From the NCBI RefSeq assembly GCF_009729055.1, contig NZ_CP045484.1, positions 2,490,872 to 2,554,871 on the forward strand: 64,000 bases of DNA. The letters run 5' to 3'. Of the stretch, positions 46,473 to 56,840 are shown piece after piece. This DNA is from Sulfurisphaera ohwakuensis. Lineage in GTDB: Archaea; Thermoproteota; Thermoprotei_A; Sulfolobales; Sulfolobaceae. Under the pieces are notes generated by a model that saw only the letters and a program-made list of their open reading frames with translations, did no database searches and had not been told where the DNA came from. Every line of letters begins with the position of its first letter. The stretch's first letter is position 1. Position numbers and translations under genes: made by a program.

Positions 46473-47407
46473 ACATGAATATTGATTAACTAAAGTAAAA
46501 ACTTTTACTGAACTAGAGAAGTTATCTTGAATAATCTTTCATGAAGATAACTCAATTTATGAGGTTAAATTCTGAAATAGTAAAACATACAAAAGATGAG
46601 TATATAGTAATTACTTACTTTTTGTATAATTCTTATAACAATGCACACCCGCTAAACAGAGGACATCACAATAGAGAACGTGGTAATAACATTCTCCGGT
46701 ATTAAAAGGGTTATGAAACTCTATATTATATAGACTTTGATAGTATAATCGAGTGAAAATGTTTTTGTATTTTTATGGTAATATAATCATAGTTATATTT
46801 TCATGGAAATATTGTGAAGAGAATACAAAGACTTAGGAAGCTCTAACTCATAACTTTAGTTTATGGTAGGAGGAAAATAGAAAAGAGTTTTTATCGAATA
46901 CTTGAAAAATTGATATACTAAATTCCGTAATTATTTCCTTTAATGTATATCTCTAGGTATAATCTATATTATAAGTTTGAGTTATAATTTGTATATCTGA
47001 AAATTATTAGATTATTTTAACGTTGGAAAATCAGAGCTTACGTAATTAGTAAGCACAAAATCCTTTAATTTAAATACTTAAATTAAACCTTAAATCCTAT
47101 AAAATCGATAACTAAAACCATGAATTATAGGTTCGAATTTATAATAATGCGTTATTTTAGCAAAAGTTTGCATAACATAGATAGGTTTTGAGGAGACATC
47201 ACTCTTAGATTTAACAAATAAACCACAAAAGCTAGGAATTTATTCTCAGCTTATAAATATGAATAAAAATTAAATTATTCTTTACCATTATTCGTACTGC
47301 GAATTATGTGAAATAGGAGTTCGATTTTAGAAAATGATTTTATCGTATCATTTATTTCTGTTGATCTAGTAACACTTCATTATAAACGTATTATATAATT
47401 ATTTAAA
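46473..47407. other. 935-bp gene-poor stretch
   Basis: The longest unexplained gap. The only start-to-stop frame worth noting is 55 codons from 46541 (MKITQFMRLNSEIVKH...), without recognised promoter or family. The remainder is very AT-rich with many stops in all frames. The end holds two TATA-like elements (TTATAAAC about 47380, TTATATAATT about 47391) for the CDC48 gene. It may contain a small RNA or a decayed element; I see no direct evidence. Confidence 0.4.
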
Positions 47408-49540
47408 TTGTTAGATGATATAGTATTTAAAGATACTATGGTTTCGCAACAGTTTTTCTTTGTAAGAGTATACGAAGGAAGAGTTAAGCAAGATGTTGCT
47501 TTAGTCAGTAGTAACATTATGCAGTCTTATGGATTATTACCCGGTGATGTAATACTCCTTTTGGGAAATAGACAAATTCCTTTTTATGTACAAGAAAGTT
47601 CCGATAATAAAATAGATGGTATCGTTATTGGTGAAAATAAACTTAAACTCTTAGGGATAAGGAGTGGTGAAAGAGTACCAGTTAGGAAAGTTTCAGTTTC
47701 CTCTATAAAAGAAATAACTTTGGCACCCTCAGAACAAAAGAATTACGATCTAAGAAAATTAAACTTAGAATTAAGAGGAAGATTAGTTACCAGAGGTATA
47801 ACTTTAGAATCAAAAGAAGGAACTTTTGCAGTAATTTCTTATTCCCCACAAGTGGAAGTTGGTTATATTTCGAGTGAGACTCGAATAAATATAGCTCCAG
47901 AATCAATCAGAATAGCTCAGAAAAATATTCCTTATGTTACCCTTGATGATGTTGGAGGTTTATCAAAACAAATAAGGGAATTACTAGAAATAGTAGAATT
48001 AGCTTTAACAAAAGTAGAGGTAGCTAGAATATTGGGTTTAAGACCGCCTAAAGGAGTCCTCCTTTATGGTCCTCCAGGTACTGGAAAGACTTTGATTGCA
48101 AAAGCTATTGCAAATACTATTATGGCTAACTTCTTTTATATAAGTGGGCCAGAAATAGGCTCTAAATATTATGGTGAGAGTGAAAAAAGGCTAAGAGATA
48201 TATTTGAACAAGCCGAGAAAAATGCTCCATCAATAATTTTCATAGATGAAATTGATGCCATTGCACCGAATAGAGACACTACAGCTTCTGAAACTGATAG
48301 AAGAATTGTAGCACAGTTATTAACATTAATGGATGGTTTGACTAGTGGCAGTGGAGTAGTGGTTATTGGTGCAACAAATAGACCAAATGCTCTAGATCCA
48401 GCATTAAGAAGACCGGGTAGATTTGACAGAGAAATAGAAATTCCCGTTCCAGATAAGCAAGGAAGATTAGAAATATTAAAAATACATACTAGGCGAGTTC
48501 CTTTATCAAGAGAAGTAGACTTAGAAAAAATTGCTGAGAGAACCCATGGCTTTGTCGGTGCTGATTTAGAAGCTTTAGTGAGAGAAGCAGTACTAAGTGC
48601 TTATCATAGATGTAATGGTAATTTAGAGTGTATGCAAGTTACGATGAGTGATTTTGATGAGGCATTAAAGAATGTTGAACCTTCTGCTTTAAGAGAATTC
48701 AGAATTGAAATACCTAATACGACATGGGAAGACATAGTAGGTTTAGAAGATATTAAACTAGAGCTAAAGGAAGTAGTAGAATGGCCATTAAAGGATCCAG
48801 GGTTATACGAGGAAATGAAAGCAGAAATACCTTCTGGAATACTTCTTTACGGACCACCTGGTACTGGAAAAACTATGCTAGCTAGGGCTGTTGCACATGA
48901 AAGTGGTGCTAACTTTATTGCAATAAATGGGCCAGAATTAATGAGCATGTGGGTAGGGGAGACTGAAAGAGCTATTAGAGAAGTATTTAAGAAGGCTAGG
49001 CAATCCTCACCAACTATTATATTCTTTGATGAGATAGACGCAATAGCAGTTGCAAGGGGAGCTGATCCAAATAAAGTAACTGATAGGATTGTTAGCCAAT
49101 TATTAACTGAAATGGATGGGATAAGTAAAAGAAGGGAAAAAGTAGTTGTCATAGCTGCAACTAATAGGCCGGATATTATAGATCCTGCTCTATTAAGACC
49201 GGGAAGATTAGAAAAGTTAATTTATGTTCCTCCACCCGATTACCAAACTAGGATTGCCTTATTTTCAAGGCTTATAAATAATAGACCTCACGAAGAAATT
49301 GATATCGAAAGATTAGCAAAATTAACTGAAAATTATACTCCAGCTGAGATTAAAGGAATAGTAAATAAGGCCGTATTATTAGCAATTAGGAGAGCAAAAC
49401 TAAAGAACGAAAAACCTGAGCTCACAATGAGTGATTTTGAAGAAGCGTTGAAAACTGTAAAACCTATTGTTACTCAGACTATGTTAGATTATTATATCTC
49501 ATTCTATCAAAGAGTAAGGAGAGCAAGCGGATATGCTTGA
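47408..49540 (+). CDS. CDC48/VCP-type double AAA ATPase
   Basis: A 710-residue unfoldase: N-domain (~1-170), D1 with Walker A GPPGTGKT (221-228), [10 protein letters not shown] and second-region-of-homology [21 protein letters not shown]2 with Walker A near 482, FFDEIDAIA and [20 protein letters not shown]. All catalytic residues are present. The start is TTG at 47408 or, if the nearer TATA is used, ATG at 47438 ([11 protein letters not shown]). It is not the canonical arrangement of the housekeeping copy: two small membrane-protein genes overlap its end, and the fox-type genes converge on it, so it may be a paralogue that assembles or maintains the respiratory complex. That role is inference. 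Confidence 0.9.
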   Translation: MLDDIVFKDTMVSQQFFFVRVYEGRVKQDVALVSSNIMQSYGLLPGDVILLLGNRQIPFYVQESSDNKIDGIVIGENKLKLLGIRSGERVPVRKVSVSSIKEITLAPSEQKNYDLRKLNLELRGRLVTRGITLESKEGTFAVISYSPQVEVGYISSETRINIAPESIRIAQKNIPYVTLDDVGGLSKQIRELLEIVELALTKVEVARILGLRPPKGVLLYGPPGTGKTLIAKAIANTIMANFFYISGPEIGSKYYGESEKRLRDIFEQAEKNAPSIIFIDEIDAIAPNRDTTASETDRRIVAQLLTLMDGLTSGSGVVVIGATNRPNALDPALRRPGRFDREIEIPVPDKQGRLEILKIHTRRVPLSREVDLEKIAERTHGFVGADLEALVREAVLSAYHRCNGNLECMQVTMSDFDEALKNVEPSALREFRIEIPNTTWEDIVGLEDIKLELKEVVEWPLKDPGLYEEMKAEIPSGILLYGPPGTGKTMLARAVAHESGANFIAINGPELMSMWVGETERAIREVFKKARQSSPTIIFFDEIDAIAVARGADPNKVTDRIVSQLLTEMDGISKRREKVVVIAATNRPDIIDPALLRPGRLEKLIYVPPPDYQTRIALFSRLINNRPHEEIDIERLAKLTENYTPAEIKGIVNKAVLLAIRRAKLKNEKPELTMSDFEEALKTVKPIVTQTMLDYYISFYQRVRRASGYA

Positions 49541-49823
49541 GCATTTCGTTATATTTGGATTAATGGTTTACTCTTTAGTATTTTCTGGCGTATTCACACT
49601 TATTTTACTTGGAATTAGTGAGAACGAGATAATTGAATCTTTGCATATAGACTTAAATGTAATATCAAGAGAAGAATTAAGAGTACTAACACTGATGATT
49701 ATGTATTTTATTGTGAATGGAATTTTAGAAGCAATATTAGTAGCACCTCCAGTAATTATTTTAAGCTTTGAAACTATACCATATATTATAGCATTAATTA
49801 GTGGAAATTGGGTGAGAAAGTGA
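49533..49823 (+). CDS. Small membrane protein in the fox-type cluster
   Basis: A 96-residue protein with one helix at about residues 6-27 and two closely spaced hydrophobic segments at about 52-90, separated by an acidic loop ([20 protein letters not shown]). It overlaps the CDC48 stop by 8 nt and the next small gene by 4 nt, so three genes are translationally coupled. No family recognised. Membrane partner or anchor for the ATPase is possible. Confidence 0.65.
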   Translation: MLEHFVIFGLMVYSLVFSGVFTLILLGISENEIIESLHIDLNVISREELRVLTLMIMYFIVNGILEAILVAPPVIILSFETIPYIIALISGNWVRK

Positions 49824-50020
49824 AAATAGAACCATATAGGGCATTAGTACATATGGGAACTATAGGAATTGCATTTGCAGCTGCAATATATTTTCTTCAA
49901 TATGTAAGACAACCTATGATGTATTATACTTTATTTGGATTAACAATTATAGGCTTTCTGGTATTAATTTACTATCTTATCTTTAAACCTATAGTTGATT
50001 CTGATTATTTTAACTTCTAA
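49820..50020 (+). CDS. Small two-helix membrane protein
   Basis: A 66-residue protein ([16 protein letters not shown]...) with two helices (about 12-28 and 36-54) and an acidic tail (DSDYFNF). The GTG at 49820 overlaps the previous stop in GTGA; a TTG at 49808 would add MGEK. It ends 11 bp inside the convergent 318-residue gene. Its resemblance to small accessory subunits of terminal oxidases is only general. Confidence 0.6.
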   Translation: MKIEPYRALVHMGTIGIAFAAAIYFLQYVRQPMMYYTLFGLTIIGFLVLIYYLIFKPIVDSDYFNF

Positions 50021-50966
50021 TTTTTTTAATCAGAATTACAATGCCAATAACTACAATTATAAAGATAATAATGTAAAGCGAGACTGGAATCTGATTACCG
50101 GTAGCCTTTTGAGAATATAAAGAAATTTCATATGCATTATTGTTTGTGGTATCTATGAATATTCCGTAAGGTTTTCCATCTTCAAATATTATTGAGGTAG
50201 GAATATAGGCTCCTTGAAGGGTACTTAGATATTTAACCTGGTATTCATTATCAATTCTTATAAGTTCTATCTCAGATTTATTTTGAAATATGCTTGATAC
50301 TAAAACGTATAAGGAACCATTGTAATAATCTTCTTGTATATAATTGTCCCCTCCGCTAAATGCTTGAAGGGGAATAATTTCCTTTCCGATTACTATCTTA
50401 CTATCATTAATTTCGATTAATGAGCCATTGGGCGAGAAATTTATACCTTCTAACATTCCTAAGTAAATTGAGGTATTAGAGGCTAAATTATATTCATAAG
50501 CTTCAATACCATTACCTCCAATGTAACCAGAAATAAGATAAGGATAATAAAAAGCGAATGGTTCACCAAAATAACTTTGATTAATGACAATTTTATCATT
50601 ATATATGTTATAAACTTGTAAATATCCATTATTAATAATAGCTACAAAACCCAATGAGAATAAGGGGACTCCCTCTATAAAGCCTTCGTTAACAAGTTTC
50701 TCTTCATGAAAACTAATACCGTTATAAGATATGAACACATCCAAACTATTTCCGTTATCATCAATTACGAAAAGTGAGTTATTATATTCATAGAGATAAC
50801 CTATTCCTTGAAATGATAATATAGGAGAAGAATTACGATACAATAAAGATGTAAAAGATTGATTAGTTACTATAAAATAAACAGAGTTGTTATAGTTTAT
50901 TCCCTGAACATAATATATGTTGTGGAAAAGGATTAGAAAAAGAAAAATATGTAACACTAATTTCAC
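50010..50966 (-). CDS. Secreted, C-terminally anchored beta-rich protein
   Basis: A 318-residue protein with signal peptide (MKLVLHIFLFLILFHNIYYVQG), a ~265-residue extracellular domain of repeating short strands with Tyr/Asn/Gly loops and many N-glycosylation sites (NNS, NQS, NSS, NGS, NKS), and a C-terminal helix (about 294-313) ending KKIRS. The repeat pattern suggests a beta-propeller, unproven. It overlaps the 616-residue membrane gene by 4 nt and so belongs to the fox-type operon. Facing the acidic medium, it could contact iron or support the electron-accepting complex; that is inference. Confidence 0.65.
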   Translation of the reverse strand: MKLVLHIFLFLILFHNIYYVQGINYNNSVYFIVTNQSFTSLLYRNSSPILSFQGIGYLYEYNNSLFVIDDNGNSLDVFISYNGISFHEEKLVNEGFIEGVPLFSLGFVAIINNGYLQVYNIYNDKIVINQSYFGEPFAFYYPYLISGYIGGNGIEAYEYNLASNTSIYLGMLEGINFSPNGSLIEINDSKIVIGKEIIPLQAFSGGDNYIQEDYYNGSLYVLVSSIFQNKSEIELIRIDNEYQVKYLSTLQGAYIPTSIIFEDGKPYGIFIDTTNNNAYEISLYSQKATGNQIPVSLYIIIFIIVVIGIVILIKKIRS

Positions 50967-52813
50967 CTTGTAATTCTCAATTCTTTGGGTACAGATAGTC
51001 TCCTTCTAGCTTTCATTCCAGTATATATTAACAAAGCTAGGAGAATAGCTTCTGATGAGAATGAAAGAATTAACTGACCTTGTAAACTATTCACAAAGTT
51101 AGATACATAGGTAGAGGCTAAAGCTGATGCTAATATACTTACTGAATATGCTGAAAAAGAAGATAGAGTACAAGCTGGGCAAACAGCTACAGAACCAATT
51201 ATAGTTCCTAAAAGACCCTTTTTGCCTACTCTATTTTCGAAAGTGTAAGACGCAATAGCACCGGCAAGCATTGAAGATGCTATTAACTGTAAAATTTGTA
51301 AAGGATAAATTACAGCACCAATAATGTGAGGAACGTAAATTGTAATTACTGGTGCAAACATAGGTATACCGAATAGGCCTAATAATATTGGCGGGTAGGG
51401 ATATCCATAAACTCCAACGTGGATTACCCCAGCAAGAAAAACATAAGCTATTGCAAAAGGTATACTCCATTTAAACCAATTCTTCGGTCTAGGAAGATGA
51501 AAGAATGTATTAATTAGCTTTGCTATTCCATAACCTAACGTTATACTTCCAATCGTTATTAGTAAAGTTGATACTCCAGTCATAACTGATAAAAATATCA
51601 AATCGTAACCGTTATAATCAACATAGTAAGGAACATGAGTCAGAAAATATGTCACTTGTACTGCAATCATAAATCCACCTATTACTATCCAAGTTATACC
51701 GCTCTCTCTACTTCTTGGTAAACTTATCCTTATCTCAACTTGTTTAGTAGCCATAGTATCTCTAAGGTATTGTAGATAATAAATACCAGCATACCAAGCT
51801 AATGGGGTTCCAATTATCCATGTAGTAATCCAGAGTAAAAGCGATTGAGATGGAAATAAATTAAAAAATGGTATAGGATAACCTAAAATTAATGATATAG
51901 GCCCGGGCATAATCAAAGACCAAGCAATTACATGAAGTATTCCTAATCTGGCCCATGGTTTTAAAGTAGTATAACCTATTGCCCCTACAACCCCACTTAT
52001 GAAGGGTAAGATATAAAGAAGTTCACTCGTATATATATCTGGGTAAAGAGAGAAAATAAGTATATTTAATATCACTGATAACAGAAATCCGTATTTCCAT
52101 TTCTTCTGTAATGCTAATCCAAAAGCTCCTCCCGATGCTTCACTTAAAATAAATTTAGCTAAGGAGAATGAAGGATTTGAAGGTAATATAACAGAGATTA
52201 CCATGAATATTATTACTGGAATAAAACCTTTTACACCATTACTAATACCTTTGAGTAATCTTTTCCCGTTTAATTCATTATATAGCACAAATGTAGAGAT
52301 AAGTAACAAGGACAAGGCTAAAATAACTAAGGTTTCAAAAAGAGTTGTCATAAAAGTAATGGATACAAGAAACGGTATATTGGCTGCTACACTACCAATT
52401 AAACCAGTAAATAACTCACAACTGCATGAAAGAGCTGTAGCTATAAGTCCTAATGATGAAAGAATTTGAGATGTTGCTTTCAATCTCATTGTCATATATA
52501 ATGTAAGGTAAAGAGTTACGTTAAGTGCAACTAATAAAGATAGAAATAACGATATTCCTATAGAAAGAGGCGTCATAGCCCAAGTAAAATAAGGAGTTGT
52601 TATCGAAATAAAGGGTCCCCAGAGTGGAAATGGCATTTGCGATGGTGGTACTGGTGTAGAAGTACTAACTACAAAGTATACTCCAGGTGGGAAAGAGATC
52701 TGAGTAATAATGATAAGCCTAGTTAGAAGTTGATATGCAAAAAAATAAAGAATAAAAATCGAAGAAAAAATTATTTTATATCTTCTTAATCCAAGAACCT
52801 CAAGTATATCCAT
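50963..52813 (-). CDS. Large polytopic membrane protein with paired Cys motifs (FoxH-like)
   Basis: A 616-residue membrane protein with about 15 helices. It has two Cys motifs in hydrophobic surroundings: LSCSCELFTGLIGSVAAN (C130, C132) and IGSVAVCPACTLSSFSAYS (C545, C548), roughly symmetric in the chain. An extracytoplasmic loop of about 40 residues (40-80) is rich in Pro and Ser. No known transporter family is recognised; a large membrane protein occurs at this place in known fox clusters. ATG 52813 (MDILEVLGL) is chosen over one 9 nt upstream. It follows the 52-residue gene by 9 nt and overlaps the next gene, so all are one operon. Metal or redox function is inferred. Confidence 0.7.
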   Translation of the reverse strand: MDILEVLGLRRYKIIFSSIFILYFFAYQLLTRLIIITQISFPPGVYFVVSTSTPVPPSQMPFPLWGPFISITTPYFTWAMTPLSIGISLFLSLLVALNVTLYLTLYMTMRLKATSQILSSLGLIATALSCSCELFTGLIGSVAANIPFLVSITFMTTLFETLVILALSLLLISTFVLYNELNGKRLLKGISNGVKGFIPVIIFMVISVILPSNPSFSLAKFILSEASGGAFGLALQKKWKYGFLLSVILNILIFSLYPDIYTSELLYILPFISGVVGAIGYTTLKPWARLGILHVIAWSLIMPGPISLILGYPIPFFNLFPSQSLLLWITTWIIGTPLAWYAGIYYLQYLRDTMATKQVEIRISLPRSRESGITWIVIGGFMIAVQVTYFLTHVPYYVDYNGYDLIFLSVMTGVSTLLITIGSITLGYGIAKLINTFFHLPRPKNWFKWSIPFAIAYVFLAGVIHVGVYGYPYPPILLGLFGIPMFAPVITIYVPHIIGAVIYPLQILQLIASSMLAGAIASYTFENRVGKKGLLGTIIGSVAVCPACTLSSFSAYSVSILASALASTYVSNFVNSLQGQLILSFSSEAILLALLIYTGMKARRRLSVPKELRITR

Positions 52814-52822
52814 ACAACCCAC

Positions 52823-52981
52823 TCAACTGTATGGACTCTCCTGTTTAGCAACCTCTATTGGATCTACTTGTTTATCCTTCTCAGCAAATACAATTAATGA
52901 AATATACCATATCGGGTAAATTAGCCCCATTAGTATATAGCTCACAATCCATAGCATCGCTTCGCTTTCATAGAGTGCCAT
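52823..52981 (-). CDS. Unreported-size 52-residue single-helix membrane protein
   Basis: A short gene that length filters would miss: MALYESEAMLWIVSYILMGL through to EVAKQESPYS. One hydrophobic helix (about residues 9-33) is followed by an acidic/basic tail (AEKDKQVDPIEVAKQ). GAGTGAT, close to the GAGGTGA ribosome consensus, lies 4 nt before the ATG. It stops 9 nt before the polytopic gene. Size and layout resemble small oxidase-associated subunits (CydX/CcoQ-like in concept, without sequence similarity claimed). Confidence 0.65.
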   Translation of the reverse strand: MALYESEAMLWIVSYILMGLIYPIWYISLIVFAEKDKQVDPIEVAKQESPYS

Positions 52982-53058
52982 TAAGATCACTCATAAAAAC
53001 ATTATTCTCCTAAATATATAAACTTTCCTAAAATTTATTGAGAAAAAAACAAATTAAC

Positions 53059-53670
53059 TTAAAATAAGCCCAAATCTTTAAGTACTTTTACCATGTAGTA
53101 AGTCGATGGTACAGCTGCCATTACAAATAACATGTATGAAGTTTGAACAAGCTGATAGGTAGGATATACTGGATAATAGTTAACAGAATAGTAACCAGCC
53201 ATTTCCAAGAATATTTCAGCAACAGCAGCCATCATACTAAACATAGAGAAAAGCGTAAAGCTTCTCATTGCTTTTCCTAAAGCCTCCCAGCCAATACCAC
53301 CAAAAATGCCCGCTATAATAAATGACAATATCTGGAGAGTCCTATACTCTGTTGAAATCACGCTTAGGTCAAAAAAGTTAGGAAGATACCACAGAGTAAG
53401 TAACGCACCACCTATTCCCCAACTATATAGTACTCCTTTTGTTTTGTAGTTTAAAGACAATATGCTTTTACTTATTTCATCGCCTTTAGCATACATTAAT
53501 TTTGCTAAATATATTCCTATTAATCCAGCTCCCCATACTAATAACATGTCAAAAGAAAATCTAGCTATTTCTAGTTGATTAGCTATTATTAAGGATAGTG
53601 GATTTATTGAGACAATAATTAAAATTAAGCCAAAAATAAGATACCTTTTTTCTTCTGGGGTCAATTCCAT
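53059..53670 (-). CDS. Six-helix membrane protein in the fox-type cluster
   Basis: A 203-residue hydrophobic protein with about six helices. The loop KLMYAKGDEISKSILSLNYKTKG between helices 2 and 3 is basic and probably cytoplasmic. No Cys is present and no haem-binding His pattern is clear. It overlaps the 65-residue gene by 10 nt. It is of unknown function and lies between the CbsB-like and polytopic genes, a membrane-complex context. A quinone-binding or assembly role is possible but unsupported. Confidence 0.6.
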   Translation of the reverse strand: MELTPEEKRYLIFGLILIIVSINPLSLIIANQLEIARFSFDMLLVWGAGLIGIYLAKLMYAKGDEISKSILSLNYKTKGVLYSWGIGGALLTLWYLPNFFDLSVISTEYRTLQILSFIIAGIFGGIGWEALGKAMRSFTLFSMFSMMAAVAEIFLEMAGYYSVNYYPVYPTYQLVQTSYMLFVMAAVPSTYYMVKVLKDLGLF

Positions 53671-53858
53671 AACCCCATTAATAGTCCTCCAACTACTGTA
53701 ACCACGCCAGAGGCTACAACAGCTGCTACTAATGCATCATCTGCATAGAGGCTATATGGTAATGAAAAAACCATTATTATTGTTAGAACCCATCCTGCTA
53801 TTCCTAATCCAGCTAATACAGCTCCTAAGACTCTCCTTGATAAATTAACACCAGCCAT
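53661..53858 (-). CDS. Small two-helix membrane protein
   Basis: A 65-residue protein with two helices (about residues 8-32 and 42-62), rich in Gly, Ala and Val (LGAVLAGLGIAGWVL, VVASGVVTVVGGLLMGL). It overlaps the following 203-residue gene and follows the CbsB-like gene by 61 bp. No family assignment. Probably a small subunit of the same membrane complex. Confidence 0.6.
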   Translation of the reverse strand: MAGVNLSRRVLGAVLAGLGIAGWVLTIIMVFSLPYSLYADDALVAAVVASGVVTVVGGLLMGLWN

Positions 53859-53919
53859 AATTAAAAATATAAAAAAGATGTTTATAAAGTTTACCTAATA
53901 TGAAGAAACAAAGAAAAAA

Positions 53920-54885
53920 TCAAACTTTAATTTTTTCCTTGATTAAACCACCTATTAAAGTTGCAATTAACGGAATTAACATATACGTTGTAGTGGTTAC
54001 TGTATCAAAAATTAACGCACCTCCAAATAAGGCTAAAGCTGTTAATGATACTTGCTGATTTTTCTTATATAAACCTATAGCCGAAAATAAGGCTAAAACA
54101 GCTATAAGGAAGAATAATGGTGGCATCCAATTTCTTACTCCTAGCATGCCTAGTACGTATGGAAAAGTAAAACCTATAGCCATAGCAACTCCCGGAATTA
54201 AATTAAACCATGCTATAATGAATACTGGAAGACCGACTACAATTCCAGGAATAATATATTTCCAACTAATCCTATTCCACATAGTATATCCTATGAATAC
54301 AACGCCAGAAATTAATACTAAATAAGCTAATGATTCACCAGAAATAATATTAATAATATTAAAAGTTGAGGACTTACTCAATTCTGTTAGCCAGCTCCCT
54401 ATTAACACTAAATAGGCATCAATATCTGGAACTAGTAAGAGAAACATGATTATTTTATCATAAACCCTATTTGCCTGCATAATAACTAATATTGAAGCTA
54501 CCAATATCATAACAGTATAAGCTAATGAAGAAATTATCGGTAAGTTAAAGCCAGTATAATTCACACCTAAAGCAATATGAATTAAATCAAAAAGTATTGT
54601 CAAATAAAGTATTGACCATAAAAAACCTTTAGTAAGTTTATTAAGATTACTAAAATAAGCTGAAAGGAAAAGAATTACAAATTGTAATATAAATATCATT
54701 CCGAACGAAAACGCACCTATATAGAACATAATGAGAAAAGGCAACGATGTTGATAAGTTAATGCCAGCGTAACCTAATGGTAAAACTCCCATTAAAAATT
54801 CTCTATTAAATAAAAGTTCAAAGAATGAAAAAATAATATAACTTAAAAGAAAATATTTTAAATTCTTTTTTATTACATTACTCAT
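53920..54885 (-). CDS. foxD: CbsB-like membrane subunit (FoxD-like)
   Basis: A 321-residue membrane protein with about nine to ten helices. It overlaps the CbsA-like gene by 4 nt (ATGA). In Sulfolobus the cytochrome b558/566 is made by cbsA-cbsB, and the fox cluster has the matching pair foxC-foxD; position, size and hydrophobicity agree. It is thought to anchor and perhaps pass electrons from the outer haem subunit to quinone. No conserved haem ligands could be picked out by eye, so the assignment rests mostly on context. Confidence 0.65.
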   Translation of the reverse strand: MSNVIKKNLKYFLLSYIIFSFFELLFNREFLMGVLPLGYAGINLSTSLPFLIMFYIGAFSFGMIFILQFVILFLSAYFSNLNKLTKGFLWSILYLTILFDLIHIALGVNYTGFNLPIISSLAYTVMILVASILVIMQANRVYDKIIMFLLLVPDIDAYLVLIGSWLTELSKSSTFNIINIISGESLAYLVLISGVVFIGYTMWNRISWKYIIPGIVVGLPVFIIAWFNLIPGVAMAIGFTFPYVLGMLGVRNWMPPLFFLIAVLALFSAIGLYKKNQQVSLTALALFGGALIFDTVTTTTYMLIPLIATLIGGLIKEKIKV

Positions 54886-56582
54886 ATTGAAAGCCTCCTT
54901 ATTGAGTCTATAACTGCATAAATTCCATTAAAGATTGGTAAACTAACTAGCAGAATAAGTAGTAGCATAGATTTAATAAACTTTGGTAAACTCATGGAAA
55001 TTCTATTTAGTTCACTCATCATGGAATTTCTATTTATTATAGCCACAGCTACAATAGGAGATAGGATTGAGTTAGTTATAATAAACAATGGTAAAACTGA
55101 TTGTTGAGGATCAGATGGCTGTATATAAATCCTCCACCAGAACGATATTGACTTAAAGTCAACAGACTCACCAGCACCACCTTGGAATACTGCGAAAGCT
55201 ACCCAATAAGTATGCCCAGGCTGTAACTGCACTTGATAATGAGATTCTCCTTGACCGTTAGATACACCTACAGTACTAAATGTCCTCGCAAATTCTACAA
55301 TCATCCATGGACCAGTTGGCGTATTATAGAACTGAAATCCAGTAGCAACAACAGATGGGTCCCAGAGTAATGACTTATTTGCTAATCCATTCCAAACTTC
55401 CCATGGGTTTATATGAGGATTATCAATTGGTGGGAATGATGATTGATAATTTCCACCAATATAATATATTGATGATCCATTTACGTATATATCAGCTATT
55501 AGGCCTTGATTAGGTAAGTAACCAAGATTTAATGGGTCTTTATATGATGGCCAATGTATATATGGTGGTGGAGAGGTTCTACTAAAGAATGTAGGACCAG
55601 GATAACCAGAATCTTGGGTGTTATTGCCTCTTGGATTATCATTAAAGAACCATATTTCTGCTTGACCTGCTGATAATGCACCTGAAGTGCCAGGCATCAT
55701 GTGAGGTGTATAAGCTATTTGTGTCCAATCACTTGGAACACCACCTAATAACCACATAATAGCAAATCTCTCTGGGTACATATAGGTACTGTTATAGAAT
55801 AGTGAAACATAACCTGCAGTATCCTCTGGATAAAATAAATTATAAGCATCTTGGAACCATGTAGTACCATTTAGTCCCAGCTTTAAGAATTGTTCAAATG
55901 ACGTAACATTTATACTACCATTAACAATCAAGTCTATAGAAGTTATGTTAATCGGCTGTCCATTGTTTAAAGGTACCCCTTGAGGATTAACCGCACCTAC
56001 TATTTGCCCGTACAACTTTCCGCTAACATTGTATACGTATATTGTTATTGGGTTAGTAAGTGCCTGATTAGGTGGATATCCTATTTGTTCTGAAGTAGGT
56101 AGTGTATAAACTGATGCTACACCTTGATCTGAGGCTTTATATGATACATTAACAACCCACCATCCTTTAGGTTCTGGAATTGGGAAAGGTGCCCATATTT
56201 GACCCTGAGGAGTCCTTTCTGGACATGCTAACCATGATTCTTGTCCTACAACTGGTGCCTTCATATCAATTATTATATATGGTACACCATCAACATATGT
56301 CCAGGCTGCTCTCACATAAACAGTTTGAGTATGGCCAGAAATTCCATCGGGAACTGGCACAGTAGGAACTAAGGGAACTGCGGTCCATGGAATTGACTGC
56401 CAGAATGGCTCTTGACCAGGAGTTCCTAAATTAATTGTGGCATTAGGTACATAATACGCCGTAATAGTATCACTAGCTACTTCCGCAGAATTCAACATAT
56501 AATCTACACCATATGCTACTCCAACTATAACTAAAAAAACTATTAGACCTAGAACGATTAGTGACACGTATCCATTAGCCAT
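54882..56582 (-). CDS. foxC: CbsA-like cytochrome b subunit (FoxC-like)
   Basis: A 566-residue extracytoplasmic cytochrome b-type protein. An N-terminal helix (about 8-26) is followed by a ~470-residue beta-rich domain with many Trp and Pro ([22 protein letters not shown]) of the ethylbenzene-dehydrogenase-haem-like/CbsA type, and a C-terminal hydrophobic region (about 500-560) with two helices. It is separated by 0 nt from the 85-residue gene and overlaps foxD-like. It is proposed to take electrons from Fe(II) or a periplasmic carrier. Haem ligands (His/Met) cannot be assigned without alignment. Numerous glycosylation sequons fit an exposed protein. Confidence 0.72.
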   Translation of the reverse strand: MANGYVSLIVLGLIVFLVIVGVAYGVDYMLNSAEVASDTITAYYVPNATINLGTPGQEPFWQSIPWTAVPLVPTVPVPDGISGHTQTVYVRAAWTYVDGVPYIIIDMKAPVVGQESWLACPERTPQGQIWAPFPIPEPKGWWVVNVSYKASDQGVASVYTLPTSEQIGYPPNQALTNPITIYVYNVSGKLYGQIVGAVNPQGVPLNNGQPINITSIDLIVNGSINVTSFEQFLKLGLNGTTWFQDAYNLFYPEDTAGYVSLFYNSTYMYPERFAIMWLLGGVPSDWTQIAYTPHMMPGTSGALSAGQAEIWFFNDNPRGNNTQDSGYPGPTFFSRTSPPPYIHWPSYKDPLNLGYLPNQGLIADIYVNGSSIYYIGGNYQSSFPPIDNPHINPWEVWNGLANKSLLWDPSVVATGFQFYNTPTGPWMIVEFARTFSTVGVSNGQGESHYQVQLQPGHTYWVAFAVFQGGAGESVDFKSISFWWRIYIQPSDPQQSVLPLFIITNSILSPIVAVAIINRNSMMSELNRISMSLPKFIKSMLLLILLVSLPIFNGIYAVIDSIRRLSI

Positions 56583-56840
56583 TTATCCTTTCACCCCTTT
56601 TCTATTTAACTCAAAATGCGAAATTATGGAACCAATTCCGAATAGAAATATCGCTAAACCCACAAAATTCCAAAAATAATTTAGAGTCGTTGCCGGAGAA
56701 CCAAGTGTCATTCCGTTGACGGTAAAAACTTCGTGTTGATAAGTAACTGTTGTTGTTCCTACTCCCATTAATATAACACCTATTATAGCCAATATTATCC
56801 CTATATAGAGGAAGTTTTTAGTAGGAGCTTTTCCTGCCAT
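56583..56840 (-). CDS. Small two-helix membrane protein between subunit II and foxC
   Basis: An 85-residue protein with helices at about 11-29 and 54-73, and a conserved-looking short outer loop (TTTVTYQHEVFTVNGMTLGSPATT). It overlaps the subunit II stop (TAATG) and touches foxC, with AGGGGTGAAAGG just before the foxC ATG, so these genes are tightly coupled. A single His in the outer loop is the only obvious potential ligand. Probably a small oxidase subunit; no family recognised. Confidence 0.65.
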   Translation of the reverse strand: MAGKAPTKNFLYIGIILAIIGVILMGVGTTTVTYQHEVFTVNGMTLGSPATTLNYFWNFVGLAIFLFGIGSIISHFELNRKGVKG

